Below are positions 10,275 to 18,784 of a stretch of DNA of 64,000 bases, piece by piece (positions within the stretch are counted from its first letter, which is position 1; each line of letters begins with the position of its first letter). Source of the DNA: JALZUE01 sp051251725 (GTDB lineage Bacteria; Pseudomonadota; Gammaproteobacteria; Enterobacterales; Alteromonadaceae); assembly GCA_051251725.1 (NCBI GenBank), contig JBPOFN010000003.1, positions 124,001 to 188,000 on the forward strand, given 5' to 3'. Below the pieces are notes generated by a model that saw only the letters and a program-made list of their open reading frames with translations, was not told the DNA's origin and ran no database searches. A program made the position numbers and the translations under genes.

Positions 10275-10949
10275 ATGTCGTATAAATCAAAATTTATATT
10301 AAGTGAAGGTTTAACTGTATCAGGTAAGCCTTTAAAAGATCATAAAGAAGTAATGGGGCACGCGACAGCTATCGACTTGCTTTACGGTATGATTAGTAGT
10401 GAGCTGATTGTAAGCAAAATCAAACAGCTACATAAAGCTGTTCAGACTGACGTTAGTTTCGAAATAGATAAACCTGATGGTGACTTCAAGGTCGTTCCTA
10501 ATGGAAGCTACTTATTACTTAGTGATAATTCAAGCGTATACCATGCGTACTCTCGACCATTTGATGTGCCAAAACTTATATTTGGCTTAGTAGAATACAT
10601 TGAGTCGTGTAAGCCTGATAGCATTGATGAAGCGATCACTATGTATGCAAAAGCTCATTTGATCTTTGGACAGATACATCCATTCTGGGACGGAAATGGA
10701 CGTATTGCTCGTTTAATAGCTAACCTTATTTTACTGAGAGCGGGTTACGCTCCCCTTGTTATACCCGCTACACGTAGGCTGGATTATATAGCCATTCTTT
10801 CTAAATATAGCGCTAAACATAAAGCTCCTAGTATTGGAGAACCGCTTTATTACGCAGGGAATGAACTTAAAGCTTTCATTAGTTTTTGCAAAGAATGCTA
10901 CCAAGAGACAATAAATATTATAAAAAGTATTAAACCGAGTTCAGGTTAA
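10275..10949 (+). CDS. Fic-domain protein (probable AMPylator or related NMP transferase)
   Basis: This 224-residue protein carries the canonical Fic motif HPFWDGNGRIAR at residues 135-146, with the catalytic histidine at H135 and the anion-binding GNGR loop intact. Fic enzymes transfer AMP or other phosphate-containing groups from nucleotides to protein hydroxyls. Its N-terminus starts at a point matching the middle of longer Fic/DOC proteins (EGLTVSGKPLKDHKEV resembles the segment just after the usual inhibitory helix). The upstream S/T-xxx-E/G inhibitory element is therefore missing or altered. The bases upstream show no clear coding remnant. No antitoxin partner gene is adjacent. It could be a solitary regulator or a decayed toxin; the target cannot be predicted. 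Confidence 0.85.
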   Translation: MSYKSKFILSEGLTVSGKPLKDHKEVMGHATAIDLLYGMISSELIVSKIKQLHKAVQTDVSFEIDKPDGDFKVVPNGSYLLLSDNSSVYHAYSRPFDVPKLIFGLVEYIESCKPDSIDEAITMYAKAHLIFGQIHPFWDGNGRIARLIANLILLRAGYAPLVIPATRRLDYIAILSKYSAKHKAPSIGEPLYYAGNELKAFISFCKECYQETINIIKSIKPSSG

Positions 10950-11347
10950 ATAATTCAATGTCCGCTTTAGGGATTTTAGATCTAATTGAGTACAAAGATT
11001 TCGGCACAATCTCAATTGTGAATAGATATGAGTTTTGAAATAAAAACGACAACTTTAAGACCTCTGATCTTCCGTTTTTAACTGAAAAGTTAAGGTCAGC
11101 TTATGTTTAGGACTTTGAGCGAACAAAACAGAAACATTTTATTATCTTATTTCGATAGCGTTAAAAATGTGGAGATTAGCAGCTGTGAGGTGGCGATAAA
11201 GTCTTCGCTAGCCATGTATTTTTTAAAACGGATTATTTAAAATAGATTATATAAAAAAGCGCGATTAAATAAAAAATCCATAATCAGAATGTGATGCATA
11301 TTCCGATCATGGATTTTCAGTTTTATCGATAACTCGGTTAACCAATA
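10950..11347. other. Intergenic region between convergent fic and GH15 genes
   Basis: About 400 AT-rich bases without a credible gene. The right end holds the hairpin listed at 11273-11317; I see nothing else. Confidence 0.4.
11273..11317 (-). terminator. Terminator hairpin downstream of the GH15-family gene
   Basis: Perfect 9-base arms (11273-11281 AAAATCCAT and 11309-11317 ATGGATTTT) enclose a second, imperfect stem (ATCAGAAT with ATTCCGAT). On the minus strand it follows the stop of the gene at 11348 by about 30 bases and runs into an A/T-rich tract. It may act in both directions. Confidence 0.65.
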
Positions 11348-14300
11348 TTAATAATTAGCGAGTACTTTTAAGGCATATTCTTGCAATATTTTGGGTGATT
11401 TAGTCATTAACACATCTAAACAACGTTTACCTTCACAGGCAATATTGTTGTCAGTAATGTACAACATAGCCGCTTCTTCTAATATTTTACCTAGCACTAT
11501 TTTGTCAAAATGTTTGTCAGGATTTAATAAACAAAATTGTGTATAGGCATATAACACTTCAACAATGGCTGATTTGAAATATATGGGGTGCAAATGCAAG
11601 ATCAGGGCGTCAATTTTGCTGGCAAAACTTTCTTCTCTCGGGGTCATAGAGCTTCTAGTTTCTGCCGTATTTAAACGCTCGTTGGTATTTATATTATCGC
11701 CAAAAATAACCGCATCGGTATTCGCTAAACTTTGCCAAATATTATTTAAAAACTCATCGTCAAAACGGGTAACTAAACCGCGAGTTGAGCGCCATTGTAA
11801 CCAGTCGGTGTCCATGGCGTTACCCAAGTTGTTTCTGGTTGAATTTTCAAGTTGGCGGGCAAAGTTAAATTCTTCATCTTGATTTAAACATTCTTGTTGT
11901 GCGGTTAATACATCTGATATCAATTCCGATAATTGAAACGGTGATTTACTCGCTAAGGTGATTAAGGTTTCTTTATCGCATTCGTTTTTAGCGTCACATA
12001 ATGCTAACAAGCTATTTAATTTTATTGAGCGAATACCTCTAAATATTTGCGGTTTAGTACGAATGGTATTACCTAAAATTACCAATGATTCTTGTACTAG
12101 GCTTCTTTCAATAAGATCATTACATGCGCTATCTAATAACTTGATTAACTCTTTTGGTTTCATTAAGGCATGTTCACCAATAAGCACAACGTCACTGTTG
12201 TGACCAATAACAATGGAAATGTTACGAGCACACACTAAAGAAACATCATCGGCTAAATCGCGTTGCACAAAATTTAACAGAGAAAAACAACACCTTGCCG
12301 TTAACCAAAACTGTTCATGTTTTGCTTTATCATAAATCGCTTCAATCAACGCTTGGAAACTGATGTTAACGTCTACGCTCTGGCTTAATTCAGAATTAAG
12401 TGCGTAGTGGGTTAGCCATTGTTGAATTTGTTGATAGCTGGCTAAATCGTCTTCTTCAAATACTTTTAACTCGTTTTGTAACGCTTGAGTAAATACATTG
12501 ATATCAAAAGGCAACATACGAGAGCTTGAGGTCATTGGCGATTCATCCAATGAATTGATCGCTTTGCCTTTCATTATGATGGTATTTTGTTTAGAAGCTC
12601 GGTAAGCGAGGCTCGCTGAAGCATAACCAACATCAGTATGTTCGATACGTAATTGCAGGTTTTTAATGGTCGCTAGCAGTACATCAACATTAACCGAATC
12701 TAACATATCTTGGGTTAACAAATAGGAAAATACTGCGGCTTCTTTGTTGATCCAAAATTGACAAATATAATTGATTTCACGGGTTAGGTTAGCACTGGCA
12801 AGTTCGGCATCAAACAAACGATAGTTATCTTCATCGTATTGTAAGCTTGAAAGCGTTAAGTACGATTGCTGATTAATAATGTAAGTTTGTGCTGTTGCTA
12901 AGCCTTGGAAGCGACGTTTTGGTCGGCCGGTAAGGCCTAAACTTTCGTTTTCACCCACATGTCGATAAGCCTTTACCAGTTCTGCTGCCGTGATGACTTT
13001 GATCGGGCTGATATCAGAAATAGTTTCAGCAATAACCCCTTTTGCTGATAATTGCTCTTTAACGCTGTTGTTTTCAGCTAGCACCACTAAAGCCAGTTGA
13101 GAATTGGTGCTTTGCGACGAGCGCACACTTAAACGTAATGGGTCTAAATCTGTTTGCTCAATTAAGCCCTCATCTAACATTAAGCCGGTGTAATATAAAC
13201 TTTGCGCCCACACTAAAGGTAAATTTTCATTCGGTGTTCTTGGTTGTGAACCAGGGGCATTGCGCTCGGCTTCAATATTCTCAGCTTCAACATAATAAAG
13301 CTCAGGTAATAATTTTTTACCATCAACTTCCACCATCACGTTTTCTAGGCGGTTACGATATTCTTTGGCTTCATCAAGGTTATTGTCGAACAATGCTTGA
13401 ATATATAAATAGGTATAAAATAACGGCCATTCTGATTCAATATTTTCGAAGTTAGCCAGTTCAGAATGTTCGTAGTGAATGCGTGAGTGATCTTCAACCG
13501 CTGTTTGGTGACCATCCCATAAAAAACGTTTACAACCGAACTGGCCACCCAATTCAGATAAAATTTTGTCTTTGGTTTTTTTCACTAAGCTTTTATCGCC
13601 AATGGTAAAAGCTGGAAAACCAATAATACTCAAAATGGCACTATCCACTTCTTTTGAAATTGACTCACGTGGTAATAAACGGGCAAGGGTGTTACGCGCT
13701 CTTGAAATAGCATCAGGAATGGTATGAATAACCGCTCTTGGGTTACCATCACGGCCAAATAAGTTAAAGCCGTCTAATGCTTCAAGCGCCGCTTTTGCCA
13801 TACCCACCGAGCTGGCATTAATTTCGGGATTACCATTATTAATTTTATTACCACGCTCCCAAATACCGTAATCAGGTGTTCGGTAGGCAAAGGCAATGTA
13901 ATAAACCAAGTTTTGTATAAAATCTACTTCGTCGATGGTTTTAATGATACGTAAACCCGAGGCACTCATTTGTGCGATCATCAGAAGAAAGAGCGAGGTG
14001 GCATCAATTTGTAAATGTCCCCATTCATGGTCATCAACAATGGTCAGCCCGGAGTTAGTGTCGTATTTAGCGTGCAAACAATCCATCGGGTCTAAGGTAT
14101 GTTTAAATTTTTCAACTTTCGGTGATTGGCGCATCATAGATTGTAATAAGCCGCGCATTAACTTAATGGTCGATTGCTCTAATTCGTCACATCTAACTTT
14201 TTCACCGTAACGGCGATATGCCATGCCCAATGTCCATACACTGAGTATTGAATAAACGTTATCTCTTACCCATGCATCGGTGTAATCGCCATGAGTGGTA

Positions 14301-14404
14301 ATAGCGGTACTTGCGGGTAATAAACCAGTAACAGGGTGCTGTCTTTTAATAATAATATCGGTAATGTCGCGATAAAGATTATCTAATAATGATACGTTTT
14401 TCAT
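11348..14404 (-). CDS. GH15 / phosphorylase-kinase-alpha-like large protein
   Basis: This 1018-residue protein has no signal peptide, so it is probably cytoplasmic. Its N-terminal half matches the (alpha/alpha)6 barrel shared by glucoamylases (GH15) and the alpha/beta subunits of phosphorylase kinase. The markers are HGDYTDAWVRDNVYS (about residues 38-52) and HEWGHLQIDATSLFLLMI (about 126-143), which are the family's most conserved blocks. The C-terminal 500 residues are helical and unassigned. Long proteins of this type recur in marine Gammaproteobacteria and are usually annotated only as GH15 family; a real glucohydrolase activity is not established by the sequence. It is transcribed alone, convergent to fic. 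Confidence 0.75.
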   Translation of the reverse strand: MKNVSLLDNLYRDITDIIIKRQHPVTGLLPASTAITTHGDYTDAWVRDNVYSILSVWTLGMAYRRYGEKVRCDELEQSTIKLMRGLLQSMMRQSPKVEKFKHTLDPMDCLHAKYDTNSGLTIVDDHEWGHLQIDATSLFLLMIAQMSASGLRIIKTIDEVDFIQNLVYYIAFAYRTPDYGIWERGNKINNGNPEINASSVGMAKAALEALDGFNLFGRDGNPRAVIHTIPDAISRARNTLARLLPRESISKEVDSAILSIIGFPAFTIGDKSLVKKTKDKILSELGGQFGCKRFLWDGHQTAVEDHSRIHYEHSELANFENIESEWPLFYTYLYIQALFDNNLDEAKEYRNRLENVMVEVDGKKLLPELYYVEAENIEAERNAPGSQPRTPNENLPLVWAQSLYYTGLMLDEGLIEQTDLDPLRLSVRSSQSTNSQLALVVLAENNSVKEQLSAKGVIAETISDISPIKVITAAELVKAYRHVGENESLGLTGRPKRRFQGLATAQTYIINQQSYLTLSSLQYDEDNYRLFDAELASANLTREINYICQFWINKEAAVFSYLLTQDMLDSVNVDVLLATIKNLQLRIEHTDVGYASASLAYRASKQNTIIMKGKAINSLDESPMTSSSRMLPFDINVFTQALQNELKVFEEDDLASYQQIQQWLTHYALNSELSQSVDVNISFQALIEAIYDKAKHEQFWLTARCCFSLLNFVQRDLADDVSLVCARNISIVIGHNSDVVLIGEHALMKPKELIKLLDSACNDLIERSLVQESLVILGNTIRTKPQIFRGIRSIKLNSLLALCDAKNECDKETLITLASKSPFQLSELISDVLTAQQECLNQDEEFNFARQLENSTRNNLGNAMDTDWLQWRSTRGLVTRFDDEFLNNIWQSLANTDAVIFGDNINTNERLNTAETRSSMTPREESFASKIDALILHLHPIYFKSAIVEVLYAYTQFCLLNPDKHFDKIVLGKILEEAAMLYITDNNIACEGKRCLDVLMTKSPKILQEYALKVLANY

Positions 14405-14707
14405 GATGTTAATGAGCCTTGGTATTGCCTTAAGAAAATACTATTATTTTTAATAAATATAGTACTAGCAAAATATTACTATTATTGCTGCAAGCGCTTT
14501 TAATTTAAGCAGATATTTATTTTCTGCTTTACAATAGTCGAGAATAGTTATTCTAACAATGTCATTAACTTACCGCATGTTATTTCGATCAAAATAAATT
14601 AACTTATCATTTTTATTGTTTTTTTGGGGTGAACAAAAGAAATATTTTAGCTTTCCGTTAATGGCTAAAAATTATAATAGCGATCAATCGTTAAATTCCA
14701 ATGACAC

Positions 14708-14991
14708 TTATACCATTCCGTATAAAGAAGTGCTCACTTAGAACGGTATGGGCGGCATTAGAACAAATAAATTTTGTGCAGTTATCATGGTGCCCATACG
14801 TTCCCAAAGGGCGAGTTTTAAAGGCTTATATGCAGCGTTATTGATTTTGACAAGGTTCCCACATGGATGTGGGACATTAGGGTAACGCAGGAGCAGTTAC
14901 CGAGAATAACCATTCTCTTCAATCAATGCCTTGCCTCTAAGCCTTTAAATTCTTGCTAAGCGATCACTTTCTTATACGGATTGGTATTATA
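14708..14991. mobile_element. MITE-like palindromic element
   Basis: An element of about 284 bases with inverted ends of about 34 bases: 14708-14741 and 14956-14991 pair with few mismatches (shared block TCCGTATAA, then AAGTG and CTTAG). Inside are further nested pairings: TTAAAGGCTTA with TAAGCCTTTAA, a CCCACATGGATGTGGG hairpin, GGTAAC with GTTACC and GAGAAT with ATTCTC. There is no open frame, so it is non-autonomous. The compact, fully folded layout fits a MITE or a structured repeat of the kind scattered through Alteromonadales genomes; a structured RNA is the alternative. Confidence 0.65.
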
Positions 14992-15340
14992 GTGAAAATG
15001 TGCATGTTGATTGTCAATAATAACGCTTTAGGTTCTTAATTATCGTAGAAATATTAAATAACCGGAATTCGGTTTAAGCCATTTTACTCAATAACGCAAT
15101 TTAAGCGCCTAACTGCGTTGCCTGCATGGATTTATTTGATATTGTTATGATATTCGTAGGTTCAGGCTAGGTTGTGGGCTTCAAGGTGGAGATGTACCCT
15201 TTATGGGAACAATAGCGTTATATGTACTTTAATTGTAGAGTCCTGTTCTTACCAGTCACTCAATTAAAATAATAGTAGATAAAAAGCGTACTAGTTGTAA
15301 TTGAAGCGGTCAACAATATTCAACTCATTCTTATGATTTA
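14992..15340. other. Intergenic stretch between palindromic element and helicase leader
   Basis: About 350 bases with no credible gene and no strong structure. It may carry the helicase promoter. Confidence 0.3.
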
Positions 15341-15342
15341 CT

Positions 15343-15415
15343 TACACTTATCTCTCAGATTAACTTAAAATGCCGATAATTATTTAATTCAACAATAAGA
15401 ATTCTGCTGTTAATG
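15343..15415. repeat. Copy 2 of the helicase leader repeat
   Basis: Partner of 9896-9966 (shared blocks TTTACT, ACACTTAT, GATTAACTTAAA, TTTAATTC/GTTAATTC, GCTGTTA). This copy leads directly into the helicase start codon at 15413, so it is likely the functional 5' leader. Confidence 0.5.
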
Positions 15416-18319
15416 AGTGTTATTGCATCTAGTATCTTCGGTCGAATATTTCCCAAAAAATTATCAGTTGTTATTAATGATGACGGCTTAACGCTAACAG
15501 ATAAAAAAAATACCCAGCTAATTAAATGGTGTGAGCTAATTACGCCAGTGTCTTTCGAGTTTGGTTTTTTTGGGCAAACCATTTGTTTTGCTACCGCCAG
15601 CCAAACTTGTAAGTTAACGCTGATGGCTTATAGCAGTGACTATTTATTTAAAACACAATGTGATCAGCATTGGGTAAAAGCGAACTTGCTTAAGCTTAAT
15701 ACGCTACTCAATAAAATCACCACGACCGTAAATAAACGTTTTTTACGCCAATCAACAGCAAATAAAATTAAAGCCATTATTGCTGAAGAACATGCGCGCT
15801 GGCTGCCATGGATTAAAACCAGTAAAGCCTTGCCTTTGGTGAGTAAACAAATTCAATGGTTAGATAAATACGCCAACTGGAATGATGCATTAACGCAAAC
15901 TTACCAAGAAAAATATATTCATGAGCAGCTTCATCAGCACAAGTTATTTTTCGATAAGGTTGAGTCAAACCCGTTAACTGCGCGCCAACGAAGAGCCTGT
16001 GTGATTGATAACGATAATAATTTATTACTTGCTGGCGCAGGCTCAGGTAAAACCAGTGTAATGATTGGTAGAGCCGGTTTTTTAGTAGTAAGTGGGCAAG
16101 CAAAGTATGAAGATATTCTCCTACTCGCCTACGGCAGAAAAGCGGCTGACGAAATGGATGAAAGAATTCAAAGTAAACTGGCAACCGATAAAATTAAAGC
16201 GAGCACCTTTCATAGCGTTGGACTAAATATTATCTCGCAAGTTGAGGGCGCTAAGCCAAGTGTTTCAGTGTTTGCTGAAGATGAAAAGGCCAAAACTAGA
16301 TGGCTTCAAACGTGTTTTGAATCTTTCATTGAAAATAATCTCACCTACCGCGCACTGGTGTTAAATTATTTTAATAAATACTATTTTGTAGAAAAAAATG
16401 ACTTTGACTTTAAAACCCTTGGTGATTATTACCAATATTTAAATGACAACGACATTCGCAGTTTAAAAGGCGACAAAGTAAAAAGCTTTGGTGAGCTTTA
16501 TATCGCCAATTGGCTTTTCTATCATGGCATTGATTACCAATACGAAGCCCAATACCAATTTGATGTTAAAACTATCGGATACCAGCAATATAAGCCTGAC
16601 TTTTACTTGCCTGAGTATAATTTATATATCGAATATTATGGCATTGATAAGCAAGGTAATACGGCGCCTTATATTGATCAAGACGCTTATCACGCTGGCA
16701 TTGCGTGGAAAAAGGCCACTCACGAACAATACAATACCCAATGTATTGCGCTGACTTATGGCCAACACAAACAAGGAAAATTACTTAGCGCCCTTGAAAC
16801 AGCATTATCGAACGCTGATGTTAAGTGCGAAATGTTACCGGCTGAATCAATACTTTCAAGCCTGAAAGAAACGGGCCGAATAACCGTTTTAGCAGAACTT
16901 TTTAGCAAACTGCTTGGGCTGTATAAAGTGGCTTATTTAGATGAAAGTGCTGAGAAAAAAATCATCAAACAGGCGAAAGATCCGAAACAAATAACCAAAG
17001 CATTACAGTTGTTAAAACCTATTATGGCCGCTTATAACAAACGATTAAGTGAAAGCGGTGAAATTGATTTTGAAGATATGATTGTAAAGGCGATAGGCTA
17101 TGTAAAGTCTGGCGCGTTTAAATCACCGTGGCGCTACATTATGGTTGATGAATTTCAAGATATCTCAGAGCCCAGAGCAAGGTTAGTAAAGGCGCTGCGT
17201 GATAATAATCAAGGCAGTTCGGTTTTTGCTGTAGGTGATGACTGGCAAGCCATTTACCGCTTTAGTGGTGCCGACCTGAGATTAACCACCGGCTTTAAAC
17301 AATATTTTGGTTTTACCACTCAAACCGAATTAGATTTAACTTTTCGATTTAATAACAAAATTGGTGATGTCGCCTCAGCTTTTATTACTAAAAACCCGCA
17401 TCAGTTAAATAAAACTATCACCTCAATAACACAAGTATCAGCGCCAGCTATTTCACTGTTAAGAAAAACGGCAAATACTCAACATCAGCACTCATTACCG
17501 GAAGTATCTAACGGTGCGCTTGAAGATGTTTTACAGGCGATACACTCAAAGGTTTGTAAACCGGTGACAGTATATTTATTGGCACGTTTTTGGTTTCAAT
17601 TACCAAATAAATCAGACCTTCAAGCTTTGTACGCAAAGTTTCCACTGTTAAAAATAGAATCTCAGTCTTTCCACGCCTCAAAAGGTAAAGAAGCTGATTA
17701 TGTGGTTATTCTAGGGCTAACAAAAGGCAAACACGGTTTCCCGTCAGAAAAAGCAACACCGCCTATTTTAGATGCGTTACTGCCCCAGCAAGAAAATTAC
17801 GCCTACGCGGAAGAAAGACGCCTGTTTTATGTTGCTTTAACCCGCGCTAAACATCGCGTATACATAATTGCTGATATGGCTAACGCTAGCTGTTTTGTCC
17901 ATGAATTAATGAACGATCATCATATTGAACTGAATGAATTTAGCTGCCAAAGCGAGCAAACGTATACCAATGATATTAATTGCATGACCTGCGACACCGG
18001 CATATTAACTAAACGCACCGGGCGTTTCGGCGCTTTTTATGCCTGCTCACATTTTCCGCGCTGCGAACATAAAGAAAAACCGTGTGTACAGTGTGAAAGC
18101 CCAATGACACGCACGCGCCACCAAGGCTTTAAATTGTGCTTAAATAACGCATGTCAAAGTATCATCCCCACGTGTGACACCTGTAATGCTGAAATGGTGC
18201 TGCGCGCAAGTAAAAATGGTGAGTTTTGGGGCTGTAAAAATTATCGAGGAAATGAACCAATGAGCTGTAAAAACGGCGTAGATAAAGCAAAAATCAACTG
18301 GCCTGAGTCAGTGGTGTAG
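15413..18319 (+). CDS. helD: DNA helicase IV (HelD/UvrD family) with nuclease-like insertion and zinc ribbons
   Basis: This 968-residue superfamily-1 helicase matches E. coli helicase IV along its length. It has the same N-terminal domain, Walker A AGAGSGKT (about 207-214), LLAYGRKAADEMDERI, Walker B VDEFQDIS (from 578), AVGDDWQAIYRFSGA, and EERRLFYVALTRAKHRV near 800. Two parts are extra. An insertion between motifs contains KPDFYLPEYNLYIEYYG, with D396 and E407 placed as in PD-(D/E)xK folds. The C-terminal 110 residues hold several CxxC pairs of topoisomerase-type zinc ribbons, giving about 280 more residues than the E. coli protein. A role in DNA repair is likely. The last 29 codons are duplicated at 38037-38123, where a fructan island meets the original downstream gene. 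Confidence 0.88.
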   Translation: MSVIASSIFGRIFPKKLSVVINDDGLTLTDKKNTQLIKWCELITPVSFEFGFFGQTICFATASQTCKLTLMAYSSDYLFKTQCDQHWVKANLLKLNTLLNKITTTVNKRFLRQSTANKIKAIIAEEHARWLPWIKTSKALPLVSKQIQWLDKYANWNDALTQTYQEKYIHEQLHQHKLFFDKVESNPLTARQRRACVIDNDNNLLLAGAGSGKTSVMIGRAGFLVVSGQAKYEDILLLAYGRKAADEMDERIQSKLATDKIKASTFHSVGLNIISQVEGAKPSVSVFAEDEKAKTRWLQTCFESFIENNLTYRALVLNYFNKYYFVEKNDFDFKTLGDYYQYLNDNDIRSLKGDKVKSFGELYIANWLFYHGIDYQYEAQYQFDVKTIGYQQYKPDFYLPEYNLYIEYYGIDKQGNTAPYIDQDAYHAGIAWKKATHEQYNTQCIALTYGQHKQGKLLSALETALSNADVKCEMLPAESILSSLKETGRITVLAELFSKLLGLYKVAYLDESAEKKIIKQAKDPKQITKALQLLKPIMAAYNKRLSESGEIDFEDMIVKAIGYVKSGAFKSPWRYIMVDEFQDISEPRARLVKALRDNNQGSSVFAVGDDWQAIYRFSGADLRLTTGFKQYFGFTTQTELDLTFRFNNKIGDVASAFITKNPHQLNKTITSITQVSAPAISLLRKTANTQHQHSLPEVSNGALEDVLQAIHSKVCKPVTVYLLARFWFQLPNKSDLQALYAKFPLLKIESQSFHASKGKEADYVVILGLTKGKHGFPSEKATPPILDALLPQQENYAYAEERRLFYVALTRAKHRVYIIADMANASCFVHELMNDHHIELNEFSCQSEQTYTNDINCMTCDTGILTKRTGRFGAFYACSHFPRCEHKEKPCVQCESPMTRTRHQGFKLCLNNACQSIIPTCDTCNAEMVLRASKNGEFWGCKNYRGNEPMSCKNGVDKAKINWPESVV
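18228..18314 (+). repeat. 87-bp direct repeat, left copy (3' end of helD)
   Basis: Identical to 38037-38123 except for one C/T difference (AAATCAACTGG against AAATTAACTGG). It codes the last zinc-ribbon residues of the helicase. The two copies are 19,809 bases apart and enclose the whole fructan locus. After the repeat the left copy ends VV-stop and the right copy ends VGN-stop. Confidence 0.92.
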
Positions 18320-18589
18320 CATTGTTGTTATACATCAACACTGAATCGTAAATGAGGGGCTGAGCATACTTATATCTTTCTTGTTATTAAATAATGCTAG
18401 CAAAACGCTGGAGTTTTATAATTTATTAAAACGACGTTATAAGTAGATTATGTAATAACTTAACAGCTTTACTATTCACGGCAATACCGGTTGACGAGGC
18501 TATTTCCTGTTATCTAGGAAGTTTCTGTCGAATAGACCCTTTACAAGATAAACCTCAGTGTAATGGATAAATATAACAAAAATTATATA

Positions 18590-18601
18590 GACAACGTTGT
18601 T
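18590..18601. promoter_or_regulatory. LacI-type operator 1
   Basis: GACAACGTTGTT with perfect palindromic core ACAACGTTGT. It is about 185 bases before the GH32-like gene and 93 bases (centre to centre) from operator 2, so looping by a tetrameric repressor is possible. Confidence 0.75.
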
Positions 18602-18682
18602 TAAGTTGGTGTATTGTTTTTGTTGGTGTGGTTAATAAATCCTGGGATACGATTTAAAGCCGCATTTTTTTAGCGTTAAATA

Positions 18683-18694
18683 GACAACGTTGTT
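18683..18694. promoter_or_regulatory. LacI-type operator 2
   Basis: GACAACGTTGTT, second copy before the GH32-like gene at 18785. Same core as the sites at 21914, 22355, 30928 and 36366. Confidence 0.75.
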
Positions 18695-18784
18695 ATTTTG
18701 TGTTTTAACGGTAATCACAGATATAAAAAGCACCTAATAAAATAATAATAGTGTGCAACTCAAAGTAATTAGAGGGGTTATATA

